Positions 36,804 through 45,870 of a stretch of 64,000 nucleotides of DNA are shown here, piece after piece; the stretch's first letter is position 1, and each line of letters opens with the position of its first letter. The notes under the pieces were generated by a model. It made no database searches, had not been told where the DNA came from, and saw only the letters and a list, made by a program, of their open reading frames with translations. Made by a program: the position numbers and the translations under genes. Location of the stretch: the NCBI GenBank assembly GCA_910587105.1, contig CAJUMB010000004.1, positions 1-64,000 on the forward strand, given 5' to 3'. This stretch comes from an uncultured Lachnospiraceae bacterium (GTDB lineage Bacteria; Bacillota; Clostridia; Lachnospirales; Lachnospiraceae).

Positions 36804-37181
36804 ATGACATTTCCAGCAGAATTAAAGTACAGCAGTGAGCATGTATGGGTGAAAGTTGAAGGAGATACTGCTAAATTCGGTATCACTGAATTTGCACAGG
36901 ATCAGTTGGGCGACATTTTATTTGTTGACCTTCCGGAAGTTGGAAGTACTTTCGCAGCAGGTGAAGTTTTCACAGAGATTGAGTCTTCTAAGACAGCTTC
37001 AGAAGTACCTATGCCTGTTGGCGGCGAGATCGTTGCAGTGAACGAAGAACTGGATGATTCACCGGAAAACATCAATGAAGATGCATATGCAGCATGGATC
37101 GTTGAAGTAAAATTAGATGACGCTTCCAAGGTTGACGAACTTCTTTCAGCAGAAGCTTATGAAGGCGGATTAGAAGAATAG
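36804..37181 (+). CDS. gcvH: Glycine cleavage system H protein
   Basis: A 125-residue lipoyl carrier. EHVWVKVEGDTAKFGITEFAQDQLGDILFVDLPEVG is the family core, and Lys63 in IESSKTASE is the lipoylation site (usually ESVK). It shuttles the aminomethyl group between GcvP, GcvT and Lpd. Position at the end of the methyl-branch operon, with lpd before it and lipoate ligase just beyond on the other strand, suggests a link between glycine metabolism and methylene-THF. A strong terminator follows at 37212. Confidence 0.95.
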   Translation: MTFPAELKYSSEHVWVKVEGDTAKFGITEFAQDQLGDILFVDLPEVGSTFAAGEVFTEIESSKTASEVPMPVGGEIVAVNEELDDSPENINEDAYAAWIVEVKLDDASKVDELLSAEAYEGGLEE

Positions 37182-37211
37182 TCACACATTCTGAATAAGA
37201 TTACAAAAAAG

Positions 37212-37261
37212 AAAAGCCGGTATCCCGCAGAGACATAATGATCTGCAGGACCGGCTTTTTT
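37212..37261 (+). terminator. Rho-independent terminator after gcvH
   Basis: AAAAGCCGGT pairs with ACCGGCTTTT, with inner CTGCAG/CGCAG pairing, followed by a T run. The A-run on the left arm means it could also work for the opposite-strand lplA. Confidence 0.88.
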
Positions 37262-37286
37262 ATCGTACAGGAAACTTCTTCTCTTT

Positions 37287-37339
37287 GGCTGCTGACGCAG
37301 CCGCGCTCCGGCGCGGAGAATCCGGCAAAGCCGGATTCT
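37287..37339. repeat. Three tandem perfect hairpins between gcvH and lplA
   Basis: Three stems follow each other: GGCTGC/GCAGCC (37287-37302), CCGCGC/GCGCGG (37301-37316) and AGAATCCGGC/GCCGGATTCT (37317-37339, 3-base loop). They lie just past the stop of lplA on the minus strand and after the gcvH terminator. Only short T-rich ends follow, so one or more may be a terminator for lplA; the tandem arrangement also resembles a degraded repeat element. Confidence 0.55.
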
Positions 37340-37367
37340 TTCTCGGACTTTTGATGTCCGAATGGAT

Positions 37368-38360
37368 TCAGATGGAATCGTATAAGAGTTTATTGATGTC
37401 CTGTGCCATGCTGCGATGTTCCTGAGTCTGGCAGCAATTTTCGACCAGAGCTTTTAATTCTGTATAGGTAAAGGGAATTCCTTCCAATTTTTCCTGAATG
37501 CTCCGGATAAAAAATTCATCATTTGCATCGGAATAGAGGGCGGCTGCCACGATGATACCTTTTTCCACATTCAGTTGGAGGTCAAAGTCACCCCATTGAA
37601 AACGCCGGTTAATCCGGTAAGCGAAGTCGATCTTTCTGCCATACAGCCATGCATCGGAGCAGAAGAACTGTCTGGTCTCTTCCAGTTCCGATGAAGAGGA
37701 GATCTGGAACTGGTATGGGGAGACAGGCAGCTGATATACTGTTTCAAATGCCTGGAACATGGCATCTTTCATAATCTGTATGGTCAGGTCCGGACGGAAT
37801 TCAATCAGGTTGGCAACCCGGGAGCGGACAGAGCTTACACCCTTGGTAGCAAGCTTCTCCTTATCCACATTCAGGTAAGCAGACATCATAGATGTGTCAA
37901 CCTGAATCAGCAGAGTGCCATGATGGTATTTTCGTCCTCCGGAAGAATAGAAGGCGTTGCCGGAAAACTTTCGTCCGTCTACCGTGATATCGTTTCGGCC
38001 TGTCTTCTCAGCATGTATTCCCAGGTCCCGGCATGCCTGTAAGATTACCTGTAACTGGCGGTCTACATCGTAATTGTCCTTTTTCATAAGAAAAGTAAAG
38101 TTCAGGTTGCCCTTATCATGGAAAACAGCCCCTCCCCCGGATAATCGGCGTACTGGATACCCGCCGTCTTCTAAAAGCCGGCTCACATGGCATTCTTTCC
38201 AAAGATTCTGATTTCTTCCGCAGACCACAGTACGCTCGTTCTGCCACAGATAGAGAATGATTTCATCATCTTTTACATGGTCGAATAAATATTTTTCCAG
38301 TGCCAGATTTTCATAGGGATTGAAACTGCTGCTGAGGATGGAAGAAATTTGTTTTATCAT
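37368..38360 (-). CDS. lplA: Lipoate--protein ligase
   Basis: A 330-residue LplA: attaches lipoate, via lipoyl-AMP, to Lys of H protein or dehydrogenase E2 subunits. NPYENLALEKYLF, RTVVCGRNQNLWKECH, RRLSGGGAVFHDKGNLNFTF (the lipoate-binding RRxSGGGxV motif), GRNDITVDGRKFSGNAFY (carrying the catalytic Lys region) and HHGTLLI are all present, plus the C-terminal accessory domain from about residue 250. It is the only lipoylation gene in the window and its natural partner is gcvH on the opposite strand. Confidence 0.94.
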   Translation of the reverse strand: MIKQISSILSSSFNPYENLALEKYLFDHVKDDEIILYLWQNERTVVCGRNQNLWKECHVSRLLEDGGYPVRRLSGGGAVFHDKGNLNFTFLMKKDNYDVDRQLQVILQACRDLGIHAEKTGRNDITVDGRKFSGNAFYSSGGRKYHHGTLLIQVDTSMMSAYLNVDKEKLATKGVSSVRSRVANLIEFRPDLTIQIMKDAMFQAFETVYQLPVSPYQFQISSSSELEETRQFFCSDAWLYGRKIDFAYRINRRFQWGDFDLQLNVEKGIIVAAALYSDANDEFFIRSIQEKLEGIPFTYTELKALVENCCQTQEHRSMAQDINKLLYDSI

Positions 38361-38442
38361 TAAGGTCTCCTTTGTAGTGGGTGCTTCTTCAGCCAGAAAT
38401 CATCAGCTGGCCGAAAAATCATTTTCTGTCGGTTTGTATGTT

Positions 38443-38471
38443 ATTGTAATATATCTGAGGCGGAATAGCAA
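38443..38471 (-). promoter_or_regulatory. Candidate lplA promoter
   Basis: On the minus strand TTGCTA (38471-38466), 17-base spacer, TACAAT (38448-38443), about 85 bases before the lplA start. Confidence 0.45.
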
Positions 38472-38505
38472 GAAGATACACTCTAAAGTTTTGTCCTGAA
38501 AAACC

Positions 38506-38534
38506 TTGACAAAGGAAAATATTGGGTATATACT
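38506..38534 (+). promoter_or_regulatory. Promoter of the fatty-acid synthesis cluster
   Basis: Perfect TTGACA (38506-38511), 17-base spacer, TATACT (38529-38534). A FabT-like palindrome begins at the last base of the -10 element. Confidence 0.8.
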
Positions 38535-38578
38535 TTGATAATCAAAATAATTTAATTTAAAACTAATTGACAATCAAA
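38534..38578 (+). promoter_or_regulatory. Two FabT-like operators over the fab transcription start
   Basis: TTTGATAATCAAA (38534-38546) is a perfect dyad and ATTGACAATCAAA (38566-38578) a second, half-perfect copy, with centres 32 bases apart (about three helical turns). Sequence and placement match operators of the MarR-family repressor FabT known from streptococci, and a FabT-like MarR gene closes the cluster at 48723. Autoregulation by acyl-ACP-bound FabT is inferred. Confidence 0.65.
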
Positions 38579-38597
38579 ACAAATCAGAGGAATCAAT

Positions 38598-39590
38598 ATG
38601 GCTGTAAATATATGCGGGACGGGATCATTTATACCGTCCCATGTAATGGATAATAACGGCATTGCAGAATTGGTGGATACCAATGATGAATGGATCAGGG
38701 AGAGGACAGGCATCGTCAGGAGACACATCGTAGACGGGGAGACCACAGTCTCCATGGCCTGTGAAGCGGGAGAGCGTGCGCTTTCCATGGCAGGTATTTC
38801 AGCAGAGGAGATAGACTTGATCGTGGTTTCTACCATATCCTCAAACGTAGTCCTTCCCTGTGCGGCATGTGAGGTTCAAAAGGAACTGGGGGCAGTGAAT
38901 GCTACCTGTTTCGACCTGAGTGCCGCCTGCACAGGTTTTGTCCTGGCCTATAATACTGCGGCGGCTTACCTGTCCGGTGGAATTTATAAGACAGCGCTGA
39001 TCATTGGAAGTGAGAGCCTTTCCAATCTTACCAACTGGAGAGACAGGGGAACATGTATTTTATTTGGAGACGGGGCAGGGGCTGCAGTACTGAGAGCGGA
39101 CAGCCGCAGGATGTATGTTCCTGTGACACATTCCGACGGTGGGAAAGGCAGTGCCCTCAGTTTAAAGAGCCGCCATGACAGGAATGTGCTCACGGCAGGG
39201 GAATACTCCGGAGAAAATCATGACTACGGCACAGACGAATATTTCATGAAAATGGATGGTAAGGCAGTGTTTCAGTTTGCCGTAAAGAAGGTGCCTCAGG
39301 CGGTGCGGGAAGTTCTGGAGAAGAACCAGGTCAGACAGGATGAAATAGATTGGTTCCTGCTTCATCAGGCAAACAAAAGGATCGTGGAATCAGTGGCCAA
39401 GCGTCTGGGAGAACCCATGGAGAAATTCCCTATGAATATTCAGGAATATGGCAATACATCGTCGGCCAGCATACCCATTCTTCTGGACGAGATGAATCGG
39501 AAAGGTATGCTGAAGCCGGGGCAGAAGATTGTCATGGCAGGATTCGGCGCAGGGCTCACATGGGGCGCTTCCATTGTTGAGTGGATGTAA
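38598..39590 (+). CDS. fabH: Beta-ketoacyl-ACP synthase III
   Basis: FabH condenses acetyl- or branched acyl-CoA with malonyl-ACP to start fatty-acid synthesis. The 330-residue protein has the active Cys in FDLSAACTGFVLAY, His in WFLLHQANKRIVES, Asn in YGNTSSASIPI, and GFGAGLTWGA at the end. The start ATG 38598 follows AGAGGAATCAAT. First gene of the operon, right after the FabT-like operators; it ends 54 bases before fabK. An acpP gene, usual at this point in streptococci, is absent. Confidence 0.95.
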   Translation: MAVNICGTGSFIPSHVMDNNGIAELVDTNDEWIRERTGIVRRHIVDGETTVSMACEAGERALSMAGISAEEIDLIVVSTISSNVVLPCAACEVQKELGAVNATCFDLSAACTGFVLAYNTAAAYLSGGIYKTALIIGSESLSNLTNWRDRGTCILFGDGAGAAVLRADSRRMYVPVTHSDGGKGSALSLKSRHDRNVLTAGEYSGENHDYGTDEYFMKMDGKAVFQFAVKKVPQAVREVLEKNQVRQDEIDWFLLHQANKRIVESVAKRLGEPMEKFPMNIQEYGNTSSASIPILLDEMNRKGMLKPGQKIVMAGFGAGLTWGASIVEWM

Positions 39591-39644
39591 TTATAAACAT
39601 TTGGTATTGAATGAATGTAATAGAAAGAAACGGGGTTTTAAAAA

Positions 39645-40583
39645 ATGCAGACAGAATTAACCAGAAAATTGGGCATTGAATATCCGATTATCCAGGGAGG
39701 CATGGCATGGGTTGCTGAATATCATTTGGCGGCGGCTGTGTCAGAAGCAGGAGGTCTGGGGCTTATCGGCGCGGCAAATGCCCCGGCAGAGTGGGTGAGA
39801 GAACAGATTCGGGAGGCAAAAAAGATTACAGACAAGCCTTTCGGTGTGAACATCATGTTGATGAGTCCCTATGCCGATCAGGTGGCAAAAGTGGCAGCGG
39901 AAGAAGGGGTAAAGGTAATTACCACCGGTGCAGGCAATCCTGAGAAGTATATGGAAATGTGGAAAGAGGCAGATATCCGCGTGATTCCAGTGGTTGCCTC
40001 CGTAGCCCTGGCAAAACGCATGGAGCGCTGCGGTGCAGACGCGGTGGTGGCAGAGGGATGTGAGTCCGGCGGCCATATTGGAGAGAGCACCACAATGGTA
40101 CTGGTGCCTCAGGTGGCAGATGCGGTGCAGATTCCAGTGATTGCCGCAGGGGGGATCGCAGATGGCAGAGGCATTGCCGCGGCATTTATGCTGGGGGCAA
40201 AAGGGGTGCAGATGGGCACCTGCTTTGTAGTGACAGACGAATCCCAGGTACATGATAATTACAAAGAACGGATCATAAAAGCAAAAGACATTGACACAAG
40301 AGTGACAGGACGCAGCACGGGTCATCCCATCCGTACCCTGCGCAATGAGATGACCAAGCGATATACAGAACTTGAGGAACAGGGAGCCAGCTTTGAAGAA
40401 CTGGAGCATCTGACTCTGGGGGGACTGAGAAATGCTGTTGTGGAAGGCGATGTGAAAAATGGAAGTGTCATGGCAGGACAGATTGCCGGCATGGTGAAAG
40501 AGAGGATGTCCTGTAAGGAGCTGATTGATAAACTGGTAAGAGAAACGGATGCATTGATGAAGGGAGTGGGTCTGTATGATTAA
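39645..40583 (+). CDS. fabK: Enoyl-ACP reductase II (FMN-dependent)
   Basis: FabK reduces trans-2-enoyl-ACP with NAD(P)H, replacing FabI in many Firmicutes and giving natural triclosan resistance. The 312-residue TIM barrel has YPIIQGGMAWVAEYHLAAAVS, FGVNIMLMSP, AVVAEGCESGGHIG and IPVIAAGGIADGRGIAAAFMLGAKGVQMGTCFV, the FMN and phosphate sites of the nitronate-monooxygenase superfamily. It overlaps fabD by 8 bases. A second, more distant paralogue lies near the end of the cluster (47639). Confidence 0.95.
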   Translation: MQTELTRKLGIEYPIIQGGMAWVAEYHLAAAVSEAGGLGLIGAANAPAEWVREQIREAKKITDKPFGVNIMLMSPYADQVAKVAAEEGVKVITTGAGNPEKYMEMWKEADIRVIPVVASVALAKRMERCGADAVVAEGCESGGHIGESTTMVLVPQVADAVQIPVIAAGGIADGRGIAAAFMLGAKGVQMGTCFVVTDESQVHDNYKERIIKAKDIDTRVTGRSTGHPIRTLRNEMTKRYTELEEQGASFEELEHLTLGGLRNAVVEGDVKNGSVMAGQIAGMVKERMSCKELIDKLVRETDALMKGVGLYD

Positions 40584-41505
40584 GACAGCATTTATTTATC
40601 CTGGCCAGGGAGCGCAGAAAGCAGGTATGGGCGCAGATTTTTATGAGAAAAGTCCTGCCGTCAGAGAGATTTTCGACCAGGCGTCCAAAGTTTTAGATTT
40701 GGATATGAAAGCTCTGTGTTTCGAAAAAAATGACAAACTGGATCTGACAGAATATACCCAGGCGGCTCTGGTTACCACCTGTCTTGCCATGACGAAAGTT
40801 GTGGAAGAAGCAGGGATTACGCCGGATATCACAGCTGGGCTGAGCTTAGGAGAATATGCGGCCATTGCTGTGGCAGGGGGCATGGACGATATGGATGCCA
40901 TTCGTCTGGTGCGAAAAAGAGGGATTCTGATGCAGAACACAGTGCCGGCCGGGGAAGGGGCCATGTGTGCGGTGATGGCCATGGATGCAGAGAAAATCGA
41001 GCAGGTCATAGCAGACATTCCGGAAGTGGAAGTGGCAAATTATAACTGCCCCGGGCAGATCGTCATCACCGGGAGAAAAGAGGGAGTGGAAACAGCGGCG
41101 GTGAAATTGAAAGAAGCCGGGGCCAGACGTACCATGATGCTCAATGTGAGCGGCCCGTTCCATTCTCCGTTGCTGAAACCCGCGGGAGAAGAATTGGCCG
41201 GAGAACTTGTCTCTGTGCAGATGCACTCTCTGCAGATCCCTTACGTGACCAATGTGACGGCCCGGAAAGTGGAAGATATTGCAGAGACCAAAGAGCTTCT
41301 GGCCAGACAGGTGAGTTCGCCGGTGCGCTGGATGCAGAGCATGGAATATATGATTGCAGAGGGTGTGGAGCGGTTTGTGGAGATCGGACCGGGAAGCACA
41401 CTGGCCAGCTTTATGAAAAAAATCAATCCAAAGAGCAGAGTCTACAACGTCAACTCTTGGGAAGATGTGGAGAAGACAGCAGCAGCTCTGAAAGGAGAAG
41501 AGTAA
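40576..41505 (+). CDS. fabD: Malonyl-CoA-ACP transacylase
   Basis: FabD moves malonyl from CoA to ACP. 309 residues with FIYPGQGAQKAGMGADFY, the nucleophile Ser in AGLSLGEYAAI, and the catalytic His in NVSGPFHSPLL; the arginine that binds malonate is in VRKRGILMQ. Starts within fabK (8-base overlap) and is followed by fabG after 3 bases, so the run fabK-fabD-fabG is translationally coupled. Confidence 0.96.
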   Translation: MIKTAFIYPGQGAQKAGMGADFYEKSPAVREIFDQASKVLDLDMKALCFEKNDKLDLTEYTQAALVTTCLAMTKVVEEAGITPDITAGLSLGEYAAIAVAGGMDDMDAIRLVRKRGILMQNTVPAGEGAMCAVMAMDAEKIEQVIADIPEVEVANYNCPGQIVITGRKEGVETAAVKLKEAGARRTMMLNVSGPFHSPLLKPAGEELAGELVSVQMHSLQIPYVTNVTARKVEDIAETKELLARQVSSPVRWMQSMEYMIAEGVERFVEIGPGSTLASFMKKINPKSRVYNVNSWEDVEKTAAALKGEE

Positions 41506-41508
41506 AAG

Positions 41509-42249
41509 ATGTTATCAGGAAAAACAGCAGTGGTAACAGGAGCCTCCAGAGGAATCGGAAAAGCCATCGCTCTGAAACTGGCGTCCCAGGGTGCCGCTGT
41601 AGTAGTCAATTATAATGGTTCGGAAGAAAAAGCTAGAGAAGTGGAACAGGAAATCCAGGCTCAGGGAGGAACCGCGTCTGTCTATCAGTGCAATGTGGCA
41701 GATTATGGGCAGTGTGAAACATTTATTCAGGATGTAATCAAACAGTATGGACGGCTGGATATTCTGGTGAATAATGCAGGGATTACCAAAGACGGATTAT
41801 TGATGAAAATGACAGAAGAAGACTTCGACCAGGTGATGGATATTAATCTGAAAGGTGCATTTCATACCATACGCTTTGCATCCCGCCAGATGTTAAAACA
41901 AAAAAGCGGACGTATCATCAATATGTCGTCAGTTTCCGGCGTGGCGGGCAACGCAGGCCAGGCCAATTATGCGGCATCCAAGGCGGGGCTTATTGGCCTG
42001 ACCAAAGCTGCGGCCCGGGAACTGGCATCCAGAGGGATTACAGTCAATGCCATTGCACCTGGATTTATTGAGACAGATATGACCAGCGTGCTGCCGGAAA
42101 AGGTGAAAGAGGCTTCTGTGGCACAGATTCCTCTCGGAACATTTGGAAAGCCGGAACATGTGGCTGCGGCAGCAGCATTTCTGGCTTCTGAGGAGGCGGG
42201 ATATATTACAGGACAGGTGCTTCATGTAGACGGCGGTATGATCATGTAG
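41509..42249 (+). CDS. fabG: 3-oxoacyl-ACP reductase
   Basis: FabG reduces 3-oxoacyl-ACP with NADPH. A classic 246-residue SDR: TGASRGIGKAIAL binds cofactor, ILVNNAGITKDGLLMKM, catalytic Ser in INMSSVSGVAG, YAASK with Tyr and Lys, and APGFIETDM. C-terminus EEAGYITGQVLHVDGGMIM is typical. Three bases after fabD and 25 bases before fabF. Confidence 0.96.
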   Translation: MLSGKTAVVTGASRGIGKAIALKLASQGAAVVVNYNGSEEKAREVEQEIQAQGGTASVYQCNVADYGQCETFIQDVIKQYGRLDILVNNAGITKDGLLMKMTEEDFDQVMDINLKGAFHTIRFASRQMLKQKSGRIINMSSVSGVAGNAGQANYAASKAGLIGLTKAAARELASRGITVNAIAPGFIETDMTSVLPEKVKEASVAQIPLGTFGKPEHVAAAAAFLASEEAGYITGQVLHVDGGMIM

Positions 42250-42274
42250 GAATCGGGGGAGAAAGAGAAACGAT

Positions 42275-43522
42275 ATGAAAAGAAGAGTGGTAGTTACAGG
42301 ACTTGGGGCAGTGACCCCCCTTGGAAATACAGTGCCAGAATTTTGGGCTGGTATCAAAGCGGGAAAAGTGGGTATCGGTGAGATTACAAAGTTTGACACA
42401 ACTGATTATAAGGTAAAACTAGCGGCAGAAGTAAAAGACTTTACGGCAAAAGAGCGCATGGATTTTAAAGCGGCAAAGAGAATGGAGCCCTTTTCCCAGT
42501 ATGCTGTGGCTGCGGCGAAAGAAGCATTTGAGGATGCAGGGCTTGATATGGAAAAGGAAGACCCGTACCGTACCGGAGTCGTGGTGGGCTCCGGTATCGG
42601 AAGCCTCCAGGTGGCAGAGCGGGAATATGAGAAAATTTTGTCCAAAGGGCCTGCCCGTGTGAATCCCCTTATGGTGCCTTTGATGATTTCTAATATGGCG
42701 GCTGGAAACATTTCCATTCAGCTGGGGTTGAAAGGAAAATGCACCAATGTGGTAACCGCATGTGCATCGGGAACCCACAGCATCGGCGATGCTTTCCGGG
42801 CCATTCAGTATGGTGATGCAGACGTGATGCTGGCCGGAGGGGCAGAGAGCTGTATCTGTCCTCTGGGCGTGGCAGGTTTTACAGGATTGACGGCATTGTC
42901 CACATCCACAGACCCTCTGAGGGCATCCATTCCTTTTGACAAAGACAGAGATGGCTTTGTGCTGGGGGAAGGCGCCGGAGTGGTGGTGCTGGAGGAATGG
43001 GAACATGCCAGAGCGCGGGGAGCTCATATCTATGCAGAAGTGTCCGGTTATGGAGCCACTGGCGACGCTTATCACATTACTTCTCCTGCGGAAGACGGCA
43101 GCGGAGCTGCCAAAGCCATGGAGATAGCCATGGAAGAAGGCGGGATTACCCCTTCTCAGGTGGATTATATCAACGCACACGGCACCAGTACCCACCACAA
43201 CGATTTGTTCGAGACAAAGGCAATTAAGCTGGCACTTGGAAGCGCGGCATCACAGGTGGTTATCAATTCCACCAAGTCTATGATCGGCCATCTGCTGGGG
43301 GCAGCTGGAGGCGTGGAATTCATTACCTGTGTAAAAGCCATCCAGGACGGATTCATTCATCAGACCATGGGATTTAAAAATCCAGATGAAGAGTGTGATT
43401 TGAATTATGCTCTGGACGGTCCGGTGGAAAAAGATATCCATTATGTATTGACAAATTCGCTGGGATTTGGCGGTCACAATGCCACGCTTCTGCTGAAGAA
43501 GTATGGAACGGATGCAGAATAA
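42275..43522 (+). CDS. fabF: Beta-ketoacyl-ACP synthase II
   Basis: FabF elongates acyl-ACP. 415 residues with RRVVVTGLGAVTPLGN, the active Cys in NVVTACASGTHSIG, His in NAHGTSTHHNDLFE and His in KSMIGHLLGAAGGVE; ends LGFGGHNATLLLKKY. Standard KAS II, which shapes the unsaturated and longer chains. A 39-base gap leads to accB. Confidence 0.96.
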   Translation: MKRRVVVTGLGAVTPLGNTVPEFWAGIKAGKVGIGEITKFDTTDYKVKLAAEVKDFTAKERMDFKAAKRMEPFSQYAVAAAKEAFEDAGLDMEKEDPYRTGVVVGSGIGSLQVAEREYEKILSKGPARVNPLMVPLMISNMAAGNISIQLGLKGKCTNVVTACASGTHSIGDAFRAIQYGDADVMLAGGAESCICPLGVAGFTGLTALSTSTDPLRASIPFDKDRDGFVLGEGAGVVVLEEWEHARARGAHIYAEVSGYGATGDAYHITSPAEDGSGAAKAMEIAMEEGGITPSQVDYINAHGTSTHHNDLFETKAIKLALGSAASQVVINSTKSMIGHLLGAAGGVEFITCVKAIQDGFIHQTMGFKNPDEECDLNYALDGPVEKDIHYVLTNSLGFGGHNATLLLKKYGTDAE

Positions 43523-43561
43523 AAAGGGGCGCAGTTATAGACTCAGGAAAGGATTCAAGTT

Positions 43562-43990
43562 ATGGAATTTGAAAATCTTATCAGACTGATTGAGAAAGTA
43601 TCTCAGTCAGAATTGACCGGGTTGAAATATGAAGAAGACGGAGTGAAGCTGCACTTGACGAAAAAGCAGGGGGGGATTCAGGTACAGGCATCAGAAGGGC
43701 CTGTGCAGGTGGTTTCCCTGCCTAAATCAGAAGCTGCACCGGATTCTGGAAAGAATAATAAGATCATCGAATCTCCGCTGGTGGGCACTTTTTATGCGGC
43801 TCCTGATGAGGAGGCAGAACCCTTTGTCCGTGTTGGGGATGTGGTGAGAAAAGGGCAGACACTGGCCATTATAGAGGCCATGAAGCTTATGAACGAAATT
43901 GAAAGCGATTATGACGGAACCATAGCGGAAATATACGTATCAAACGGTCAGACAGTGGAGTACGGCCAGGAGCTGTTTCGGATTGATTAG
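43562..43990 (+). CDS. accB: Biotin carboxyl carrier protein of acetyl-CoA carboxylase
   Basis: 142 residues: helical N-terminus (IRLIEKVSQSELTGLKYEEDGVKLHL), a flexible linker (about 45-70), and the biotinyl domain from about residue 72 (ESPLVGTFYAAP...) with the biotinylated Lys in IIEAMKLMNEIES. Carries CO2 from AccC to the carboxyltransferase encoded by the fused accDA downstream. Confidence 0.95.
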   Translation: MEFENLIRLIEKVSQSELTGLKYEEDGVKLHLTKKQGGIQVQASEGPVQVVSLPKSEAAPDSGKNNKIIESPLVGTFYAAPDEEAEPFVRVGDVVRKGQTLAIIEAMKLMNEIESDYDGTIAEIYVSNGQTVEYGQELFRID

Positions 43991-44004
43991 GAGATGAGAG
44001 AGTT

Positions 44005-44433
44005 ATGAATCATTTGGATATTAATCAGATTAAAGAGATTATTCCCCACCGCCACCCGTTTCTTTTACTGGATTATATTGAGGATTATGAGCCGGGACAG
44101 TATGCAGTGGGGTATAAATGCGTATCCTATCGTGAGGAGTTTTTTGCCGGGCATTTTCCCCAGGAGCCGGTGATGCCGGGAGTGCTCACGGTGGAAGCTC
44201 TGGCCCAGGCGGGGGCAGTGGCGATCTTAAGCATGGAAGAAAACAAAGGAAAAACCGCTTATTTTGGCGGCATTAATAAATGTAAGTTTAGAGGCAAAGT
44301 AGTACCTGGGGATAAGGTGCGGCTGGAGACTAAGATCATCCGCCAGAAAGGCGCTGTGGGCATTGGGGAAGCTGTGGCAAGCGTGGATGGAAAAACCGTT
44401 GTCAGCGCCGAACTGACATTTATGATTGGATAG
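44005..44433 (+). CDS. fabZ: 3-hydroxyacyl-ACP dehydratase
   Basis: 142-residue hot-dog fold dehydratase. IKEIIPHRHPFLLLDYI carries the catalytic His, and GHFPQEPVMPGVLTVEALAQAG the catalytic Glu. Dehydrates 3-hydroxyacyl-ACP; no FabA or FabM/FabN isomerase is in the cluster, so the origin of unsaturated fatty acids is not explained here. Confidence 0.95.
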   Translation: MNHLDINQIKEIIPHRHPFLLLDYIEDYEPGQYAVGYKCVSYREEFFAGHFPQEPVMPGVLTVEALAQAGAVAILSMEENKGKTAYFGGINKCKFRGKVVPGDKVRLETKIIRQKGAVGIGEAVASVDGKTVVSAELTFMIG

Positions 44434-44441
44434 GGGGCTGC

Positions 44442-45806
44442 ATGATTAAGAAAGTATTAATTGCCAACAGAGGCGAGATTGCCGTGCGTATCATCCGTGC
44501 CTGCCGGGAGATGGGAATCGAAACAGTGGCAGTCTATTCTCAGGCTGACCGTGAAGCCCTTCACACGAAACTGGCGGATGAAGCCATCTGTATCGGGCCT
44601 CCGCCGTCGTCGGAAAGCTACCTGAGTATGGAACGGATTATCAGCGCCACTGTGGTCACCCAGGCAGATGCCATACACCCGGGATTTGGATTTCTATCGG
44701 AGAACAGTAAATTTGCAGAGCTTTGCCAGCAGTGCAACATTACATTTATCGGGCCGGATGCACAGGTGATTGCCAAGCTGGGAAATAAGCGGGAGGCCAG
44801 GAATACCATGGTGTCCGCCGGGGTTCCGGTGATTCCTGGGAGTAAGGATGCCATTTACGACGCCCAGACAGGGGCTCAGATTGCCAGAGAAATTGGATAT
44901 CCGGTGATAATAAAGGCTGCCTTGGGCGGCGGCGGCAAAGGAATGCGTGTAGCTGAGACGGAAGAAGAATTTGAGCAGAGTTTTCAGATGGCCCAGAAAG
45001 AAACTCAGATGGCCTTTGGAGACAACACGATGTATATCGAGCATTATGTCCAACATCCCAGGCACATTGAATTTCAGATTCTGGCAGACCAGTATGGAAA
45101 CATCATCCATCTGGGGGAGAGGGACTGCTCCATTCAGCGGAACCACCAGAAAATGATTGAAGAATCCCCCTCCATTGCCCTGTCGGAGGAACTGCGCCAG
45201 GAAATGGGCCAGACAGCAGTCCGGGCTGCCAGAGCTGCTGGCTATGTGAATGCGGGAACCATTGAATTCCTCCTGGAAAATTCCGGGAAATACTATTTTA
45301 TGGAAATGAACACGAGAATTCAGGTTGAGCATCCGGTTACTGAGTGGGTCACAGGCATTGATCTCATCAAGGAGCAGATCCGCATTGCTTCCGGGAAAAA
45401 GCTTTCTTATAGGCAGGAAGATGTGCATTTGACTGGCCATGCCATTGAATGCCGTATTAATGCAGAAAATCCCAGCCAGAACTTCCGGCCTTCTCCAGGA
45501 ACCATCACGGATATGTATCTGCCGGGGGGCAAAGGAATCCGCATTGACTCGGCAATCTACAGTGGTTATACCATTCCTCCCTATTATGATTCTATGGCAG
45601 CAAAGCTGATTGTGTGGGCCAAGAACCGGGGAGAGGCTGTCCGCAAAATGCAGAGTGCCCTGGGAGAAGTGATTATTGAGGGTATTGATACGAATGTGGA
45701 TTATCAATATGAGATTTTGAATCATCCGGACTATCTCTCTGGAAATATTGACGTTGAATTTATTGAAAACATGCAGCAGCAGTTGGAGCGTGGACAGATG
45801 GCGTAA
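44442..45806 (+). CDS. accC: Acetyl-CoA carboxylase, biotin carboxylase subunit
   Basis: 454-residue ATP-grasp enzyme that carboxylates biotin on AccB. KKVLIANRGEIAVRIIRACREMGI, HPGFGFLSENSKF, KAALGGGGKGMRVAE (ATP loop), ERDCSIQRNHQKMIEESPS, and FMEMNTRIQVEHPVTEWVTG are all canonical. Eight bases separate it from fabZ. Length is normal. Confidence 0.96.
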   Translation: MIKKVLIANRGEIAVRIIRACREMGIETVAVYSQADREALHTKLADEAICIGPPPSSESYLSMERIISATVVTQADAIHPGFGFLSENSKFAELCQQCNITFIGPDAQVIAKLGNKREARNTMVSAGVPVIPGSKDAIYDAQTGAQIAREIGYPVIIKAALGGGGKGMRVAETEEEFEQSFQMAQKETQMAFGDNTMYIEHYVQHPRHIEFQILADQYGNIIHLGERDCSIQRNHQKMIEESPSIALSEELRQEMGQTAVRAARAAGYVNAGTIEFLLENSGKYYFMEMNTRIQVEHPVTEWVTGIDLIKEQIRIASGKKLSYRQEDVHLTGHAIECRINAENPSQNFRPSPGTITDMYLPGGKGIRIDSAIYSGYTIPPYYDSMAAKLIVWAKNRGEAVRKMQSALGEVIIEGIDTNVDYQYEILNHPDYLSGNIDVEFIENMQQQLERGQMA

Positions 45807-45870
45807 ATGATCGTCCGGACGTGTTTCAATCTGAGGGTGCGGCAGGGAAAAGCGTAAAGGTGACAGTGTT

